Shown: positions 23,878 through 32,785, numbered from the stretch's first letter. The stretch: DNA of 64,000 nt from Cellulomonas sp. Y8 (GCF_008033115.1 NZ_CP041203.1:1426001-1490000), one strand, 5' to 3'. Made by a program: numbers and translations. Notes: a model not told the origin generated them from the letters alone.

Positions 23878-25530
23878 TCAGCCGGACGCCGGGTCCCGTC
23901 GCCGGCGCGGCAGGACCGCCGTGAACGTGGTCCCCTCCCCCTCGGCGCTCGTGACCTCCATCACGCCGCCGTGCGCCACGACGACCGACCGGGTGATCGC
24001 CAGCCCGAGCCCGACGCCGGGCACGGCGTTCCGGGTCGCCGTCGTCGTCCGGAAGAACCGGGAGAACAGCCGGTCCACCTCGTCGGCGGGGATGCCGAGC
24101 CCGGTTTCCGCGACCGCCAGGCGCACGTGGTCCACCGACGCGGTCACCCGCACGGTCACCGCGCCGCCGGCGGGCGTGAACTTCACCGCGTTCGACAGCA
24201 GGTTGTCGCCGACCTGGGCCAGCCGGACCGCGTCGGCCCGGAGCGGCACGGGCCCGTCCGGCACGTCGAGCACCAGGGCCACCCCGGCCCGGTCCGCCGC
24301 CGGCCGCGCCGACTCGACGGCCGCGCGCGCCACCTCCGCCACGTCGACGTCCGCGAGCGCCAGCGGGAACCGGCCCGCGTCGACGCGGGCGGTGAACAGC
24401 AGGTCGTCGACGAGGCGGAGCAGGCGCGCGGCGTTCCGCTCGGCGACCTCGACCGACCGCTGCTGGTCCGGCGTCAGGGGGTCGTCCCGCAGCAGGTCCA
24501 GGTGGCCCACGACCGCGCTGACCGGGGTGCGCAGCTCGTGCGAGATCATGCCGGTGAACTGGTCCTGCAACCGGGCGGCCTCGTGCACGGCCGTCGCGTC
24601 CGTCGCGACGAACAGGTAGCCCGCCGGGCGGCCCGCGCCGTCGAGCCGCACGGTCGTCGACACCTGCACGGGCACCGGCGAGCCGTCCGCGCGCAGCCAG
24701 GTCCACTCGGACGCCTCCGGCCGGCCCGGCGCCACGTCCGCGACCAGCGCCGCGAACGGGGTCGTGGTCCCCGCCTGCCGCCAGCGCTCCTGCAGCTCCG
24801 TGGGCGCCACGAGGGCGTCGGCCCGCAGCGCGCCCTGGGCCTCGGCGGCGGTCCGGCCCAGCAGCCGCTCCGCGCCGGGGTTCCACACGTCGACCAGCCC
24901 GTCCGGGCCGGTGCCGACCACGGCCTGCTCGGTCACGGCGTCCAGCACGCTGCGCGTGAGCCGGTCCGCGTCCCGGAGCCGGGCCAGGTGCCGGCGCAGG
25001 CGGCGCGCCAGCTCGTTGACCGTCAGGGCCGCGAGCGCGTAGACGACCGGCGCGAACGCGGCGCGCCACCACGCCAGGTCGTCCGGGTGGCCGTCGACCC
25101 CCGGGAGCGCCGGCAGCAGCAGCGCCAGGCACGCGGCGCCGGCGGCCAGCAGGACCGACCACCGCCCGGGCTCCGCCGCGATCCAGATCACCGGCAGCAC
25201 CAGCACCGCGCCGAGCAGCGACCCGGTCCCGCCGGTCCCGGCCCGCAGCGCGCCGACCGCCAGCACGGACAGCAGCGGCACGACGACGACCCAGCCGTCA
25301 CCCGCGGCCCAGGCGTCGACCGCGCGGCGGGTCGCGGCCGGCGGCCGGAGGGCGGCCACGACCGCGAGGACGGTCGCCGCCGCCAGGCCGAGCACGCCCG
25401 CGAGCACGGCGCCCCGGTCGGTCACCACGGAACCGGGGGCCGCGGCCGCGAGCGCGCCGCCGATGCCGACGGCGAGCAGCGTGGGCGCGTGCTTGAGCAG
25501 CACGGTGCGGTCGCGGGCCCGGGACGTCAC
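23878..25530 (-). CDS. membrane sensor histidine kinase with PAS domain
   Basis: A 550-residue protein. About six membrane helices lie in residues 15-173, then a PAS domain (about 191-315, with DGLVDVWNPGAERLLG and the exit GYLFVATDATAVHEAAR). The phosphorylated His is H331 in ISHELRTPVSAVVGHLD. The catalytic domain has the N box DNLLSNAVKFTPAGGAV and G boxes AETGLGIPADEVDRLFSRFFR and GVGLGLAITRSVV. GTG at 25530 overlaps the TGA of the response-regulator gene by 4 nt, so the two form a cognate pair. The N-terminal membrane part may sense a membrane or lipid signal. Confidence 0.9.
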   Translation of the reverse strand: MTSRARDRTVLLKHAPTLLAVGIGGALAAAAPGSVVTDRGAVLAGVLGLAAATVLAVVAALRPPAATRRAVDAWAAGDGWVVVVPLLSVLAVGALRAGTGGTGSLLGAVLVLPVIWIAAEPGRWSVLLAAGAACLALLLPALPGVDGHPDDLAWWRAAFAPVVYALAALTVNELARRLRRHLARLRDADRLTRSVLDAVTEQAVVGTGPDGLVDVWNPGAERLLGRTAAEAQGALRADALVAPTELQERWRQAGTTTPFAALVADVAPGRPEASEWTWLRADGSPVPVQVSTTVRLDGAGRPAGYLFVATDATAVHEAARLQDQFTGMISHELRTPVSAVVGHLDLLRDDPLTPDQQRSVEVAERNAARLLRLVDDLLFTARVDAGRFPLALADVDVAEVARAAVESARPAADRAGVALVLDVPDGPVPLRADAVRLAQVGDNLLSNAVKFTPAGGAVTVRVTASVDHVRLAVAETGLGIPADEVDRLFSRFFRTTTATRNAVPGVGLGLAITRSVVVAHGGVMEVTSAEGEGTTFTAVLPRRRRDPASG

Positions 25531-26522
25531 GCGGTGTCCCGGACGATCTCCAGCGGCTCCACCGCGCGCCCGGACCCGAACCGGGACCAGTACCGCGCCG
25601 TCGCGCGCACGAAGTCCGGCTCCAGGTAGTCGCGGATGCCGACCTGGGACGCGAAGCACGCCAGCATCGCCAGCTTGGTCTCCAGGTGGCCGTCGATCGT
25701 CACGAACCGGTTCGGCCGGTAGTCGACGGTCGCCGACGGGCTCTGGAAGCAGGCGACCGTGCCGATCCCGCGGGTCGCGACCATGGTCGCGTCGTGCACG
25801 GCGCGGTGGTCCTGGTGCCGGTCGTTCGCGCTGTGCGTGTAGACGACCGAGGGCCGCACCTCGGCGACGACGCGCTCGAGGACCTCCAGGGTCGGCCCGG
25901 CGACCGGGACCTGCGTGTCCGGCAGGTCCTCCAGGAGCAGGCGCGCGCCGATCAGCGCGGCCGCAGCCCGCGACTCGCCCTCCCGGTCCGCGACGTCCCC
26001 GCCCCGCGCGCCCCGGGACAGCGTGAGGACCACCACCGCGTCCCCGGCGGCCCGGTGCGCCGCGAGGATCCCCCCGGCGCCGATCTCGACGTCGTCGGGG
26101 TGGGCGCCCACCGCGAGCACCACCGGCCGGGCGGCGAGGACGGCGCGGCGGCGCTCGCCCAGCCGGCGCACCACCTCGACGAGCTGGCCCGCGGGGACCG
26201 GCTTGGTGAGGAACTCGTCGGCGCGCTGCCGCAGGGCGCCGACCGCGTACTCGACCGAGACGTGCGCGGTCATCACGACGACGCCCACGTCCGGCGCCCG
26301 CTCCCGCAGCACGCCCGCGAGCTCCAGGCCGGACGTGCCCGGCATCTCGATGTCGGTCACCACGACGTCCGGGTCGAACCGTTCCAGCGTGCCCGCGATG
26401 TCCGAGGCGTCGTGCAGCACGACCACCTCGCAGCCCGCGCGGCCCTCCAGCACGGTCCCCGTGTACGCCGCGACGTCGGGGTCGTCGTCCAGCACGACGA
26501 CCCGGAGCGCAGTGCCCGTCAA
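25527..26522 (-). CDS. response regulator fused to PIG-L/LmbE-type deacetylase
   Basis: A 331-residue two-domain protein. Residues 6-120 are a complete receiver: acidic pair D12-D13, phosphoacceptor D57 in VVTDIEMPG, T85 and K107. Residues 130-330 form a PIG-L/LmbE domain with the zinc motif AHPDDVEIGAGG (140-151) and a later SANDRHQDHRAVH. The family de-N-acetylates GlcNAc-containing lipids, mycothiol precursors or antibiotics. Fusing it to a receiver suggests that phosphorylation switches an enzyme rather than transcription; no DNA-binding domain is present. The kinase gene follows with a 4-nt overlap. Confidence 0.88.
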   Translation of the reverse strand: MTGTALRVVVLDDDPDVAAYTGTVLEGRAGCEVVVLHDASDIAGTLERFDPDVVVTDIEMPGTSGLELAGVLRERAPDVGVVVMTAHVSVEYAVGALRQRADEFLTKPVPAGQLVEVVRRLGERRRAVLAARPVVLAVGAHPDDVEIGAGGILAAHRAAGDAVVVLTLSRGARGGDVADREGESRAAAALIGARLLLEDLPDTQVPVAGPTLEVLERVVAEVRPSVVYTHSANDRHQDHRAVHDATMVATRGIGTVACFQSPSATVDYRPNRFVTIDGHLETKLAMLACFASQVGIRDYLEPDFVRATARYWSRFGSGRAVEPLEIVRDTA

Positions 26523-26658
26523 GCAGTCCCCCCAGGTGGTGCACGTGGCCGGACGGCCCGGCGGCCCGCCCCGGCCATGCTCGCAGATTCACCCGCACGG
26601 CGGCGGTCGGGCCGCGAGGGCCGCGCGCATGATGCCGTCATCGGACGGGGAGGCGACG

Positions 26659-26973
26659 ATGCCGCACCACTCGGACCTGCCGCGCCTGGCGGCGCTCGAC
26701 GACGTGACCCTCGCGCGGGCCCGGACGGTGACCGTCCACTCGCCCGACGCGTCCGGGGACGGCGACCTCGTGTGGACGCTGACGGTCCGGGACGGCGACG
26801 GCGAGCCGCTGGGCCGGGAGCGGCTGAGCGCGCCGGACTGGCCGACGCCGCTGGCCGAGATCATCGCCCCGCACCTCGACGTGGCGGGGCTGCGGGTTGT
26901 CGGCGGCTGGCGCACCGACCTGGGCGACGACGACCTGCCGCGGCACGAGGCCCGGGTCCGGCCGGACGCGTGA
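26659..26973 (+). CDS. hypothetical small acidic protein
   Basis: A 104-residue protein from ATG 26659, with GGGGAGG at good distance. Composition is acidic and soluble: LARARTVTVHSPDASGDGDLVWTLTVRDGDGEPLG, then SAPDWPTPLAEIIAPHLDVAGLRVVGGW. No known domain was recognised. It lies between the two-component pair, which is divergent, and a STAS-domain gene. Codon use is like its neighbours. Confidence 0.6.
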   Translation: MPHHSDLPRLAALDDVTLARARTVTVHSPDASGDGDLVWTLTVRDGDGEPLGRERLSAPDWPTPLAEIIAPHLDVAGLRVVGGWRTDLGDDDLPRHEARVRPDA

Positions 26974-27100
26974 GGCGGGCGGCGTCGGGCGGCGTCGGGT
27001 CGCATCCGGTCGCAGCACCTGGACGCGTGCGGCACCGCCGGGCGCCGTTGCCTACGCTGGGTGGGTCGGCGCACGCCGGCGCGCGGCGGAAGGGGCGGAC

Positions 27101-27439
27101 GTGGAGATCGCGGTGCAGCGGATCGGGGGGCCCGTGGTGGTCCTGCGGCCCCGGGGGCGGCTGACCGCCGGCGACGCCCCGGAGCTCCGCGCGGTGGTCG
27201 CCGACCTGGTCGAGCAGGGGCGCACCAAGCTCGTCGTCGACCTGGAGGAGACGACGTTCCTGGACTCGTCGGGCCTCGGGGCGCTCGTCGCCGGGCTGCG
27301 CGCGACGCGCACCGCCGGCGGCGACCTCACCATCGCGCGACCCACCGGGCAGGTGCTCGACGTGCTGACCCTGACCACGATGATCCGGGTGCTGCCGCCG
27401 CACGAAACCGTCGCGGACGCGTTCGCCGCGCTCACCTGA
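27101..27439 (+). CDS. STAS-domain anti-sigma factor antagonist
   Basis: A 112-residue single STAS domain starting at GTG 27101 after AAGGGG. The phosphorylation loop VDLEETTFLDSSGLGALVAGL carries the conserved Ser of SpoIIAA/RsbV proteins. It would bind an anti-sigma kinase in the unphosphorylated state. No RsbW-type kinase or sigma factor is adjacent; the PP2C-phytochrome at 41106 in the same window is a possible phosphatase, but that link is guesswork. A TACGCT -10 box lies at 27053-27058. Confidence 0.88.
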   Translation: MEIAVQRIGGPVVVLRPRGRLTAGDAPELRAVVADLVEQGRTKLVVDLEETTFLDSSGLGALVAGLRATRTAGGDLTIARPTGQVLDVLTLTTMIRVLPPHETVADAFAALT

Positions 27440-27462
27440 CGCACGCCGGACGGGCCGGGCGG

Positions 27463-27789
27463 TCAGAGCGGGTCGAACTCCGTCACGCGGGTCCGCCAGT
27501 ACTCCGCGCCGTCGCGGGTGCGGGTGACGAGGCCCGCCTCGACGAGCTCCCGGCGCAGGCCCACGGGGTCGCGCGCCAGCCCCGCGAGCCGGTCGGTGAG
27601 CACCCGCTCGCCGACGGGCTCCTCGAGCGGCAGCGCGCCCTGCGCCACCCACCGCAGCACCAGGTCGCGGTCCGCCCGGCGCCGGGGGAGGTTCTCGAGC
27701 CGCCCGCGCACCAGGAACCGCGCGGGGTCGGCGGGCAAGGGCGTCGGGGCCGCGGGCCGGGCACCCGCGCGTGCGTCGTCGTCAGCCAC
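27463..27789 (-). CDS. DUF2087-domain protein
   Basis: A 108-residue protein from GTG 27789. The C-terminal DUF2087 pattern is visible: RADRDLVLRWVAQGALPLEEPVGERVLTDRLAGLARDPVGLRRELVEAGLVTRTRDGAEYWR. This is a small winged-helix-like domain often found attached to regulators or alone. The N-terminus is Pro/Ala-rich. It is transcribed from a leaderless promoter and stands divergent from a Gly-rich protein. Confidence 0.75.
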   Translation of the reverse strand: MADDDARAGARPAAPTPLPADPARFLVRGRLENLPRRRADRDLVLRWVAQGALPLEEPVGERVLTDRLAGLARDPVGLRRELVEAGLVTRTRDGAEYWRTRVTEFDPL

Positions 27790-27795
27790 CCCGGC

Positions 27796-27801
27796 AGCGT
27801 A
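27796..27801 (-). promoter_or_regulatory. -10 box of the DUF2087 gene, leaderless
   Basis: TACGCT on the minus strand, 6 nt before GTG 27789. No ribosome site precedes the start. Confidence 0.5.
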
Positions 27802-27823
27802 GGCAGCGGCCGCGCCGGGTTCC

Positions 27824-27879
27824 CACCCCATTCTCGCGAGCCCACCCGGTCGATCGGGTGGCCTCGCGAGAACCGGGTG
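27824..27879. repeat. compound intergenic palindrome, copy 1
   Basis: Three nested inverted pairs: CACCC/GGGTG (27824-27828, 27875-27879), TTCTCGCGAG/CTCGCGAGAA (27831-27840, 27863-27872) and CACCCG/CGGGTG (27843-27848, 27855-27860) around GTCGAT. It lies between two divergent genes, so it is not a terminator for either. A second copy is at 54570-54633. Confidence 0.75.
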
Positions 27880-27960
27880 ATGATGCCGGGGGGACCGGCG
27901 CGGGAACCGGCGCCCCGACCGGGCCGTTCGACCCGGGGACGACGACGAGAGGGGACGACC

Positions 27961-28638
27961 ATGGGCTTCCTGGACCGTCTGCTGGGCCGCGAGCCCCGGC
28001 AGGAGCAGCCGTACCGGCAGCCGTACGGCGCACGCCCGGCCGACGCGCGACCGCCCGCCGACCCCGACCAGGCCGCGATCGAGCGGTACCGGTACCTGCT
28101 GCGCACCGCCCCGCCCGACGCGATCGAGCAGGCGCACGCGGAGGCGTTCGCGCAGCTGACGCCCGAGCAGCGCCGGCAGGTCCTCGACGGCCTGGCCGCG
28201 GAGGTGCCGCCCGCCGAGCGCACCACGGACGACGACCCGCGCTCGCTCGCGCGGACGGCCACCCGGGCCGAGCTGCGGCAGCCGGGCACGCTGGAGCGGT
28301 CGTTCGGCCGCGCCGGCGGCATGGGCGGCGGCATGGGCGGCGGCATGGGGATGGGCGGCATGATCGCCGGCTCGCTGCTCGCCAGCGTGGCCGGGGCGTT
28401 CGTCGGCACGGCGATCGCGGACAGCCTGTTCGACCTGTCCGACCAGGGCGACGCCGCGGCGGACGCGGGCGGCGACCCGGGCGCCGACCACGGCGCGGAC
28501 GGGTACGGCGACGGCGGGGACGTCTCCGCGGACGGCGGCGGCTGGGGCGGTGACGGCGGTGGCTGGGGCGACGTCGGCGGCGGCGACTTCGGCGGCGGCG
28601 ACTTCGGGGGCGGCGACTTCGGGGGCGGCGACTTCTGA
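27961..28638 (+). CDS. Gly/Asp-rich protein with GGGDF repeats
   Basis: A 225-residue protein from ATG 27961 behind GAGGGG. The N-terminal 100 residues are soluble, with QAAIERYRYLLRTAPPDAIEQAHAEAFAQLTPEQRRQVLDGL, a helical block also seen in small actinobacterial proteins. A Gly/Met-rich hinge leads to a hydrophobic stretch (about 135-160) and an acidic Gly-rich tail ending in repeated GGGDF units. The tail and single hydrophobic segment recall cation-binding or surface proteins, but no function is known. Confidence 0.65.
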   Translation: MGFLDRLLGREPRQEQPYRQPYGARPADARPPADPDQAAIERYRYLLRTAPPDAIEQAHAEAFAQLTPEQRRQVLDGLAAEVPPAERTTDDDPRSLARTATRAELRQPGTLERSFGRAGGMGGGMGGGMGMGGMIAGSLLASVAGAFVGTAIADSLFDLSDQGDAAADAGGDPGADHGADGYGDGGDVSADGGGWGGDGGGWGDVGGGDFGGGDFGGGDFGGGDF

Positions 28639-28761
28639 GCCCTCCCGGGGGCGCCCACCCCGGGCGCCCCCGGGCCGCGGCACCGCGTCGCCCGTGCCTC
28701 GCCCTCACCCGGTGGGGATGAACTCACCCCGCTCCCGGGCGCGACCTGCGCGCGGACCCCC

Positions 28762-28767
28762 TACCGT
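28762..28767 (+). promoter_or_regulatory. -10 box of the PBP gene, leaderless
   Basis: TACCGT, 7 nt before ATG 28775, with no ribosome site. This fixes the start at 28775. Confidence 0.5.
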
Positions 28768-28774
28768 GGCGCAC

Positions 28775-31165
28775 ATGGCACCCGGCGGGGGTCGAGCCGC
28801 CCGGCGCATGACCGTCACGAGGGCGGTCGCGCTGGTGCTGGCGTTCGTCCTCACCGCCGTGCTCGGGGGCGTGCTCGCCGCGGCGCTGGTGCTGCCGACC
28901 GTGGCCGTCGCGAACGGCACCACCGACCTCGCGGTCGAGGCCTTCGAGGACCTGCCGTCGGAGATCGAGCGGCAGCCGCTGTCCGAGCGGTCCACGGTCC
29001 TCGCGTCCGACGGCGCCACCGTCCTGGCGACGTTCTGGGCGGAGAACCGGGTGGTGGTCCCGCTGACGGCGGTCGCCGAGCCGCTGCAGCAGGCGGTCAT
29101 CGCCATCGAGGACAAGCGGTTCTACCAGCACGGCGGCATCGACCCGGAGGGCATGGTCCGCGCCCTCGTCCGCAACCTGCAGTCGTCGGGCCGGACCGAG
29201 GGCGCCTCCACGCTCACCCAGCAGTACGTGAAGAACGTCCTGATCGAGCAGGCCGTCCGCGCGGGCGACCCGGCCGGCGCCGACGCCGCACGCGAGGCGA
29301 GCGGACCCGAGGGCTACGCGCGCAAGCTCCGCGAGGCCAAGCTCGCGATCGCGCTCGAGAAGGAGATGACGAAGGACCAGATCCTCGAGGCGTACCTGAA
29401 CATCGCCCAGTTCGGCGTGAACACGTACGGCGTCGAGGCGGCGGCGCGCCGGTACTTCAGCAAGCCCGCCGCGGAGGTGACGTACCTGGAGGCGGCGACC
29501 ATCGCCGCCGTGACGCAGAGCCCGACGGCCTACGACCCGGTGCGCAACCCCGAGGCGGCGCAGGAACGGCGCGACCTCGTGCTCCGGCTCATGCGCGAGC
29601 AGGGGTACCTGACCGCCGACGAGCTCGCGGCGGGGCTGGCGACGCCGCTCGCCGGCACGCTGCTCGTCGACACCCGGCCCGTCGGCTGCATGGCAGCGGA
29701 GACCGCCGTGCCCGGCTCCGGCTACTTCTGCGACTACGTGACCAAGGTGATCCGGAACGACCCGGCGTTCGGGGCGACCGAGGCCGAGCGGGTCGACCGG
29801 CTGTACCGCGGCGGGCTGACCATCACGACGACCCTCGACCCGCGGGAGCAGACGCTCGCCGCCGCCGCGGTGCAGGCCGGCGTGCCCGCGGACGACCCGT
29901 CCGGGGTCGCGACGGCACTGGTCACGGTGGAGCCCGGCACCGGGAAGATCACCTCGATGGCGCAGAACCGCCGGTACAACAACACCGAGGACCACGGGGA
30001 CCGCGAGACCGCCGTCAACTACAGCACCGACTTCGCGTACGGCGGGGGCAGCGGGTTCCCGCCCGGGTCGACGTTCAAGCCGTTCACCCTGGCCGAGTGG
30101 CTGAAGGAGGGGCACAGCCTGTCGGAGCGGGTGAACGGCACCCGGTTCTCGTACCGGTTCAGCGAGTTCCGGACCTCGTGCACCCGGCTCGACCCCCGCA
30201 CCGAGTACCGGTTCGCGAACGCCGAGGGCCCGCGGTCCGGCGGGGTGATGAGCGTGCTCGACGCCACCCGGAACTCCGTGAACTCCGGCTACATCGCGAT
30301 GGCCTCGCAGATCGACATCTGCGGGGTGTTCGACACCGCGACCGCCCTCGGCATCCACAAGCCCGGCGGCTCGTCCGGCGAGGGCCCGTTCGACCCGCTG
30401 CCCGCCAACGTCCTCGGGTCGAACTCGGTCTCCCCGCTGTCGATGGCGGCCGCGTTCGCGGCGTTCGCGAACAGCGGGACCTACTGCGTGCCGGTGGCGA
30501 TCCTCTCCGTGACGGACACCGACGGGCAGGCGATGCCCGTGCCGCCGGGCGGCTGCACGCCGGGCGCCCTCGAGCCCCGGGTCGCCGACGCCGTGACGTA
30601 CGCGCTGCAGAACGTGTGGAGCGGGACCGCGGCCACCGACCCGCCGCCGTTCCCCTCGGCCGGCAAGACCGGGACGACGTCCCACAACGAGCACACCTGG
30701 TTCGTCGGCTACACGCCGCTGCGGGCGACCGCGGTGTGGGTCGGCTTCGCGGACCGGATGCTCCCCATGCAGCGCATCACGATCAACGGGCGGTACATCC
30801 GGAACGTGTTCGGGTCCTCGGTCGCGGTGCCCATCTGGAAGTCGTTCATGATCCCGGCGCTGGACGGGCAGGCGGTGCCCGGGTTCGCGCCCCCGGGCCA
30901 GGACGAGGTGCTCGGCAAGCAGCTGCCGGTGCCGCGGGTGGTCGGGCGGGACGTCGCCGGGGCCCAGTCCGCGCTGCTGCGCGCCGGGTTCCGGGTGTCG
31001 GTCGCGGCCGCCGTGCCCGACCCCGCGCCCGCCGGCACCGTGCTCCGGCAGAGCCCGTCCGGGACCGCCACCGCCGGTGCCACGGTGACGATCGTGCCCT
31101 CGGCGGGACCGGCGCCCGCGCCGCCCCCGGCGGCGGCGCCCGCCGCTCCCCCGGCGCCGCCCTGA
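28775..31165 (+). CDS. class A penicillin-binding protein (transglycosylase/transpeptidase)
   Basis: A 796-residue cell-wall synthase. One N-terminal membrane helix (about 15-42) is followed by the GT51 domain with VIAIEDKRFYQHGGIDPEGMVRALVRN and GASTLTQQYVKN. The transpeptidase domain has S432-T-F-K435, S501-V-N503 and K631-T-G-T. A C-terminal PASTA-like domain (VPRVVGRDVAGAQSALLRAGFRV) is followed by a Pro/Ala tail. It polymerises and cross-links peptidoglycan outside the membrane. Its promoter yields a leaderless mRNA. It is the only gene of its operon; a lipoprotein gene follows from its own promoter. Confidence 0.95.
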   Translation: MAPGGGRAARRMTVTRAVALVLAFVLTAVLGGVLAAALVLPTVAVANGTTDLAVEAFEDLPSEIERQPLSERSTVLASDGATVLATFWAENRVVVPLTAVAEPLQQAVIAIEDKRFYQHGGIDPEGMVRALVRNLQSSGRTEGASTLTQQYVKNVLIEQAVRAGDPAGADAAREASGPEGYARKLREAKLAIALEKEMTKDQILEAYLNIAQFGVNTYGVEAAARRYFSKPAAEVTYLEAATIAAVTQSPTAYDPVRNPEAAQERRDLVLRLMREQGYLTADELAAGLATPLAGTLLVDTRPVGCMAAETAVPGSGYFCDYVTKVIRNDPAFGATEAERVDRLYRGGLTITTTLDPREQTLAAAAVQAGVPADDPSGVATALVTVEPGTGKITSMAQNRRYNNTEDHGDRETAVNYSTDFAYGGGSGFPPGSTFKPFTLAEWLKEGHSLSERVNGTRFSYRFSEFRTSCTRLDPRTEYRFANAEGPRSGGVMSVLDATRNSVNSGYIAMASQIDICGVFDTATALGIHKPGGSSGEGPFDPLPANVLGSNSVSPLSMAAAFAAFANSGTYCVPVAILSVTDTDGQAMPVPPGGCTPGALEPRVADAVTYALQNVWSGTAATDPPPFPSAGKTGTTSHNEHTWFVGYTPLRATAVWVGFADRMLPMQRITINGRYIRNVFGSSVAVPIWKSFMIPALDGQAVPGFAPPGQDEVLGKQLPVPRVVGRDVAGAQSALLRAGFRVSVAAAVPDPAPAGTVLRQSPSGTATAGATVTIVPSAGPAPAPPPAAAPAAPPAPP

Positions 31166-31269
31166 CGTCCGGGACCGCCCCCGGGCGGAGCGGCGGGTCC
31201 GCCTGCGGGATGACCGGCCGGCGGGCACGACCGTCCCCCGAGCCGACGCGCCAGCGCGGGCCCGGATCC

Positions 31270-31275
31270 TAGCGT
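31270..31275 (+). promoter_or_regulatory. -10 box of the lipoprotein gene, leaderless
   Basis: TAGCGT, 7 nt before ATG 31283, with no ribosome site. Confidence 0.5.
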
Positions 31276-31282
31276 CGAGGGC

Positions 31283-31801
31283 ATGGACGGCACCCCGCTC
31301 ACCAGCACCCCGCCGCGCACGCCCGAGCGCCGGCTGCTCGGCGCGCTGTCGCTCGCCGCCGCCGCGGCGCTCTCGCTCAGCGCGTGCGGAGGTGCGGTCG
31401 CGAACGCTCTCGGGCGGCAGCCCGACCCGCGGGCCACCACCTTCGCCACCGGCGCCGACGCGAAGGCCGACGCCTCGCTCCCGGGGTGGGCGCCCGACGG
31501 CGCCACGGACGTCCGGGTGAAGCAGCGCCCGGGCGGGGACGAGCGAATCGTCACCATGCGCGCCGCGCTCGCGGACCTGCCGGACGACTGCGTCCCGGTG
31601 TCGGCGGAGCACCCCCTCGCACCTCGCCCGGCGCAGGGCGACCCGGCGGACTTCCGGTCGGTGTCGACGCTCACGGCCGACTGGTGGCCGGCCGAGGCGG
31701 AGCAGGACGCCACCGTCATGTGCGGGTCGTGGTGGGTGGGCGAGCGCGACGGGGTGCTCTACGCGTTCACGCCCGAGCGGCGCACGGTGCCGGTGAGCTG
31801 A
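31283..31801 (+). CDS. putative lipoprotein
   Basis: A 172-residue protein. Residues 1-35 form a lipoprotein signal: basic region PERRL, hydrophobic core LGALSLAAAAALSLSAC and lipobox LSAC with Cys at about 35. The mature part has two further Cys residues (DDCVPV and VMCGSWWVG) that could pair. It ends with WWVGERDGVLYAFTPERRTVPVS. The fold was not recognised. It is probably anchored to the outer face of the membrane. Confidence 0.72.
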   Translation: MDGTPLTSTPPRTPERRLLGALSLAAAAALSLSACGGAVANALGRQPDPRATTFATGADAKADASLPGWAPDGATDVRVKQRPGGDERIVTMRAALADLPDDCVPVSAEHPLAPRPAQGDPADFRSVSTLTADWWPAEAEQDATVMCGSWWVGERDGVLYAFTPERRTVPVS

Positions 31802-31825
31802 CCGGCGACCGCCGCCGCGCCCCGG

Positions 31826-31990
31826 TCAGGCCGAGACGGCCAGGGGTGCGGGCTCCTCGACCGTCGCGACGACGACCAGCTCGCCCGTCTCCTCGTCCAC
31901 CACGGCGACCGCGCGGGTGCCGCAGGCGCACAGGAGCTCGACGCCGTCGCCGTCGTCGAACCAGATGCACACGTGCCGCTGACTCCTCAT
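31826..31990 (-). CDS. small hypothetical protein with paired Cys
   Basis: A 54-residue protein from ATG 31990, with a leaderless promoter 7 nt upstream. It reads RHVCIWFDDGDGVELLCACGTRAVAVVDEETGELVVVATVEE. The CAC pair plus another Cys is reminiscent of a minimal metal- or Fe-binding site, but no family was recognised. Conserved small proteins of this kind are common in Micrococcales. Confidence 0.55.
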   Translation of the reverse strand: MRSQRHVCIWFDDGDGVELLCACGTRAVAVVDEETGELVVVATVEEPAPLAVSA

Positions 31991-31997
31991 GGCCACG

Positions 31998-32003
31998 ACG
32001 GTA
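31998..32003 (-). promoter_or_regulatory. -10 box of the small Cys protein gene, leaderless
   Basis: TACCGT on the minus strand, 7 nt before ATG 31990. Confidence 0.45.
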
Positions 32004-32159
32004 CGCACGACCACCGACACGCCCCCGTTCCGCACCCCGCGTGTCGCGATCTGCCGCGTGATCCCGCGGGACCCCGCCCCCGGGAGCGGCGCGGTCCTCA
32101 GGACGGAGCACCGCCGGTCGATGGGGAACGGTGCACCCCCGGGGGAGGAACCGCACCGC

Positions 32160-32756
32160 ATGAGCCTCGACGGCATCGCGTCGATCAACCAGCGCATCGC
32201 CGCCATCCAGGCGACCATCGGGTCGCTGGCGCCGACGCCCACGACCACCACCAGCGGCGCCGCGTTCGCGCAGGCGCTCGCGCAGGCCGTCGACCCGGCC
32301 GCCTCGGGCACCGCGGCGGCCGGCACCTCCGCCACGGCGGCGAGCAGCACCGCGCGGGACGCCGACGGCGTGCCCCTCGCGCTGGCCGGCTACGGCAACG
32401 GGAAGATCCCCGCCGACGCGCTGCACGAGGTCGGCAGCACCGGCCACCGGCTGTGGGCGCCCGCGGCCGACGCGCTCGAGAGCCTGGTCGCCGACGCCGC
32501 GCGCGACGGCGTGACCATCGGCATCACCGACTCCTACCGGTCGTACGAGGCCCAGGTCGACGTCGCCGCGCGCAAGGGCCTGTACTCGCAGGGCGGCCTC
32601 GCCGCGGTGCCGGGCACGAGCGACCACGGCTGGGGCATGGCGGTCGACCTGAAGCTGGACGACGCGGCGCAGTCGTGGATGCGCGCGAACGGCGGCCGGT
32701 ACGGCTTCGTCGAGGACACCCCGCGCGAGCCCTGGCACTGGGCGTACCAGGGCTGA
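32160..32756 (+). CDS. M15-family D-Ala-D-Ala carboxypeptidase, flagellar-type
   Basis: A 198-residue protein. The C-terminal half has the M15/VanY zinc motifs: ITDSYRSYEAQ, TSDHGWGMAVDL (His and Asp ligands) and EPWHWAYQG. The N-terminus MSLDGIASINQRIAAIQATIGSLAP followed by an Ala-rich linker has no signal peptide. The same style is found in peptidoglycan hydrolases of actinobacterial flagellar clusters, which pass through the flagellar export route. Proximity to a chemotaxis receptor supports a motility link. The ribosome site GGAGG is rather far (about 11 nt) from ATG 32160. Confidence 0.8.
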   Translation: MSLDGIASINQRIAAIQATIGSLAPTPTTTTSGAAFAQALAQAVDPAASGTAAAGTSATAASSTARDADGVPLALAGYGNGKIPADALHEVGSTGHRLWAPAADALESLVADAARDGVTIGITDSYRSYEAQVDVAARKGLYSQGGLAAVPGTSDHGWGMAVDLKLDDAAQSWMRANGGRYGFVEDTPREPWHWAYQG

Positions 32757-32785
32757 CCTGGTGCGCCCCGGGGCCACCCCGGGCG

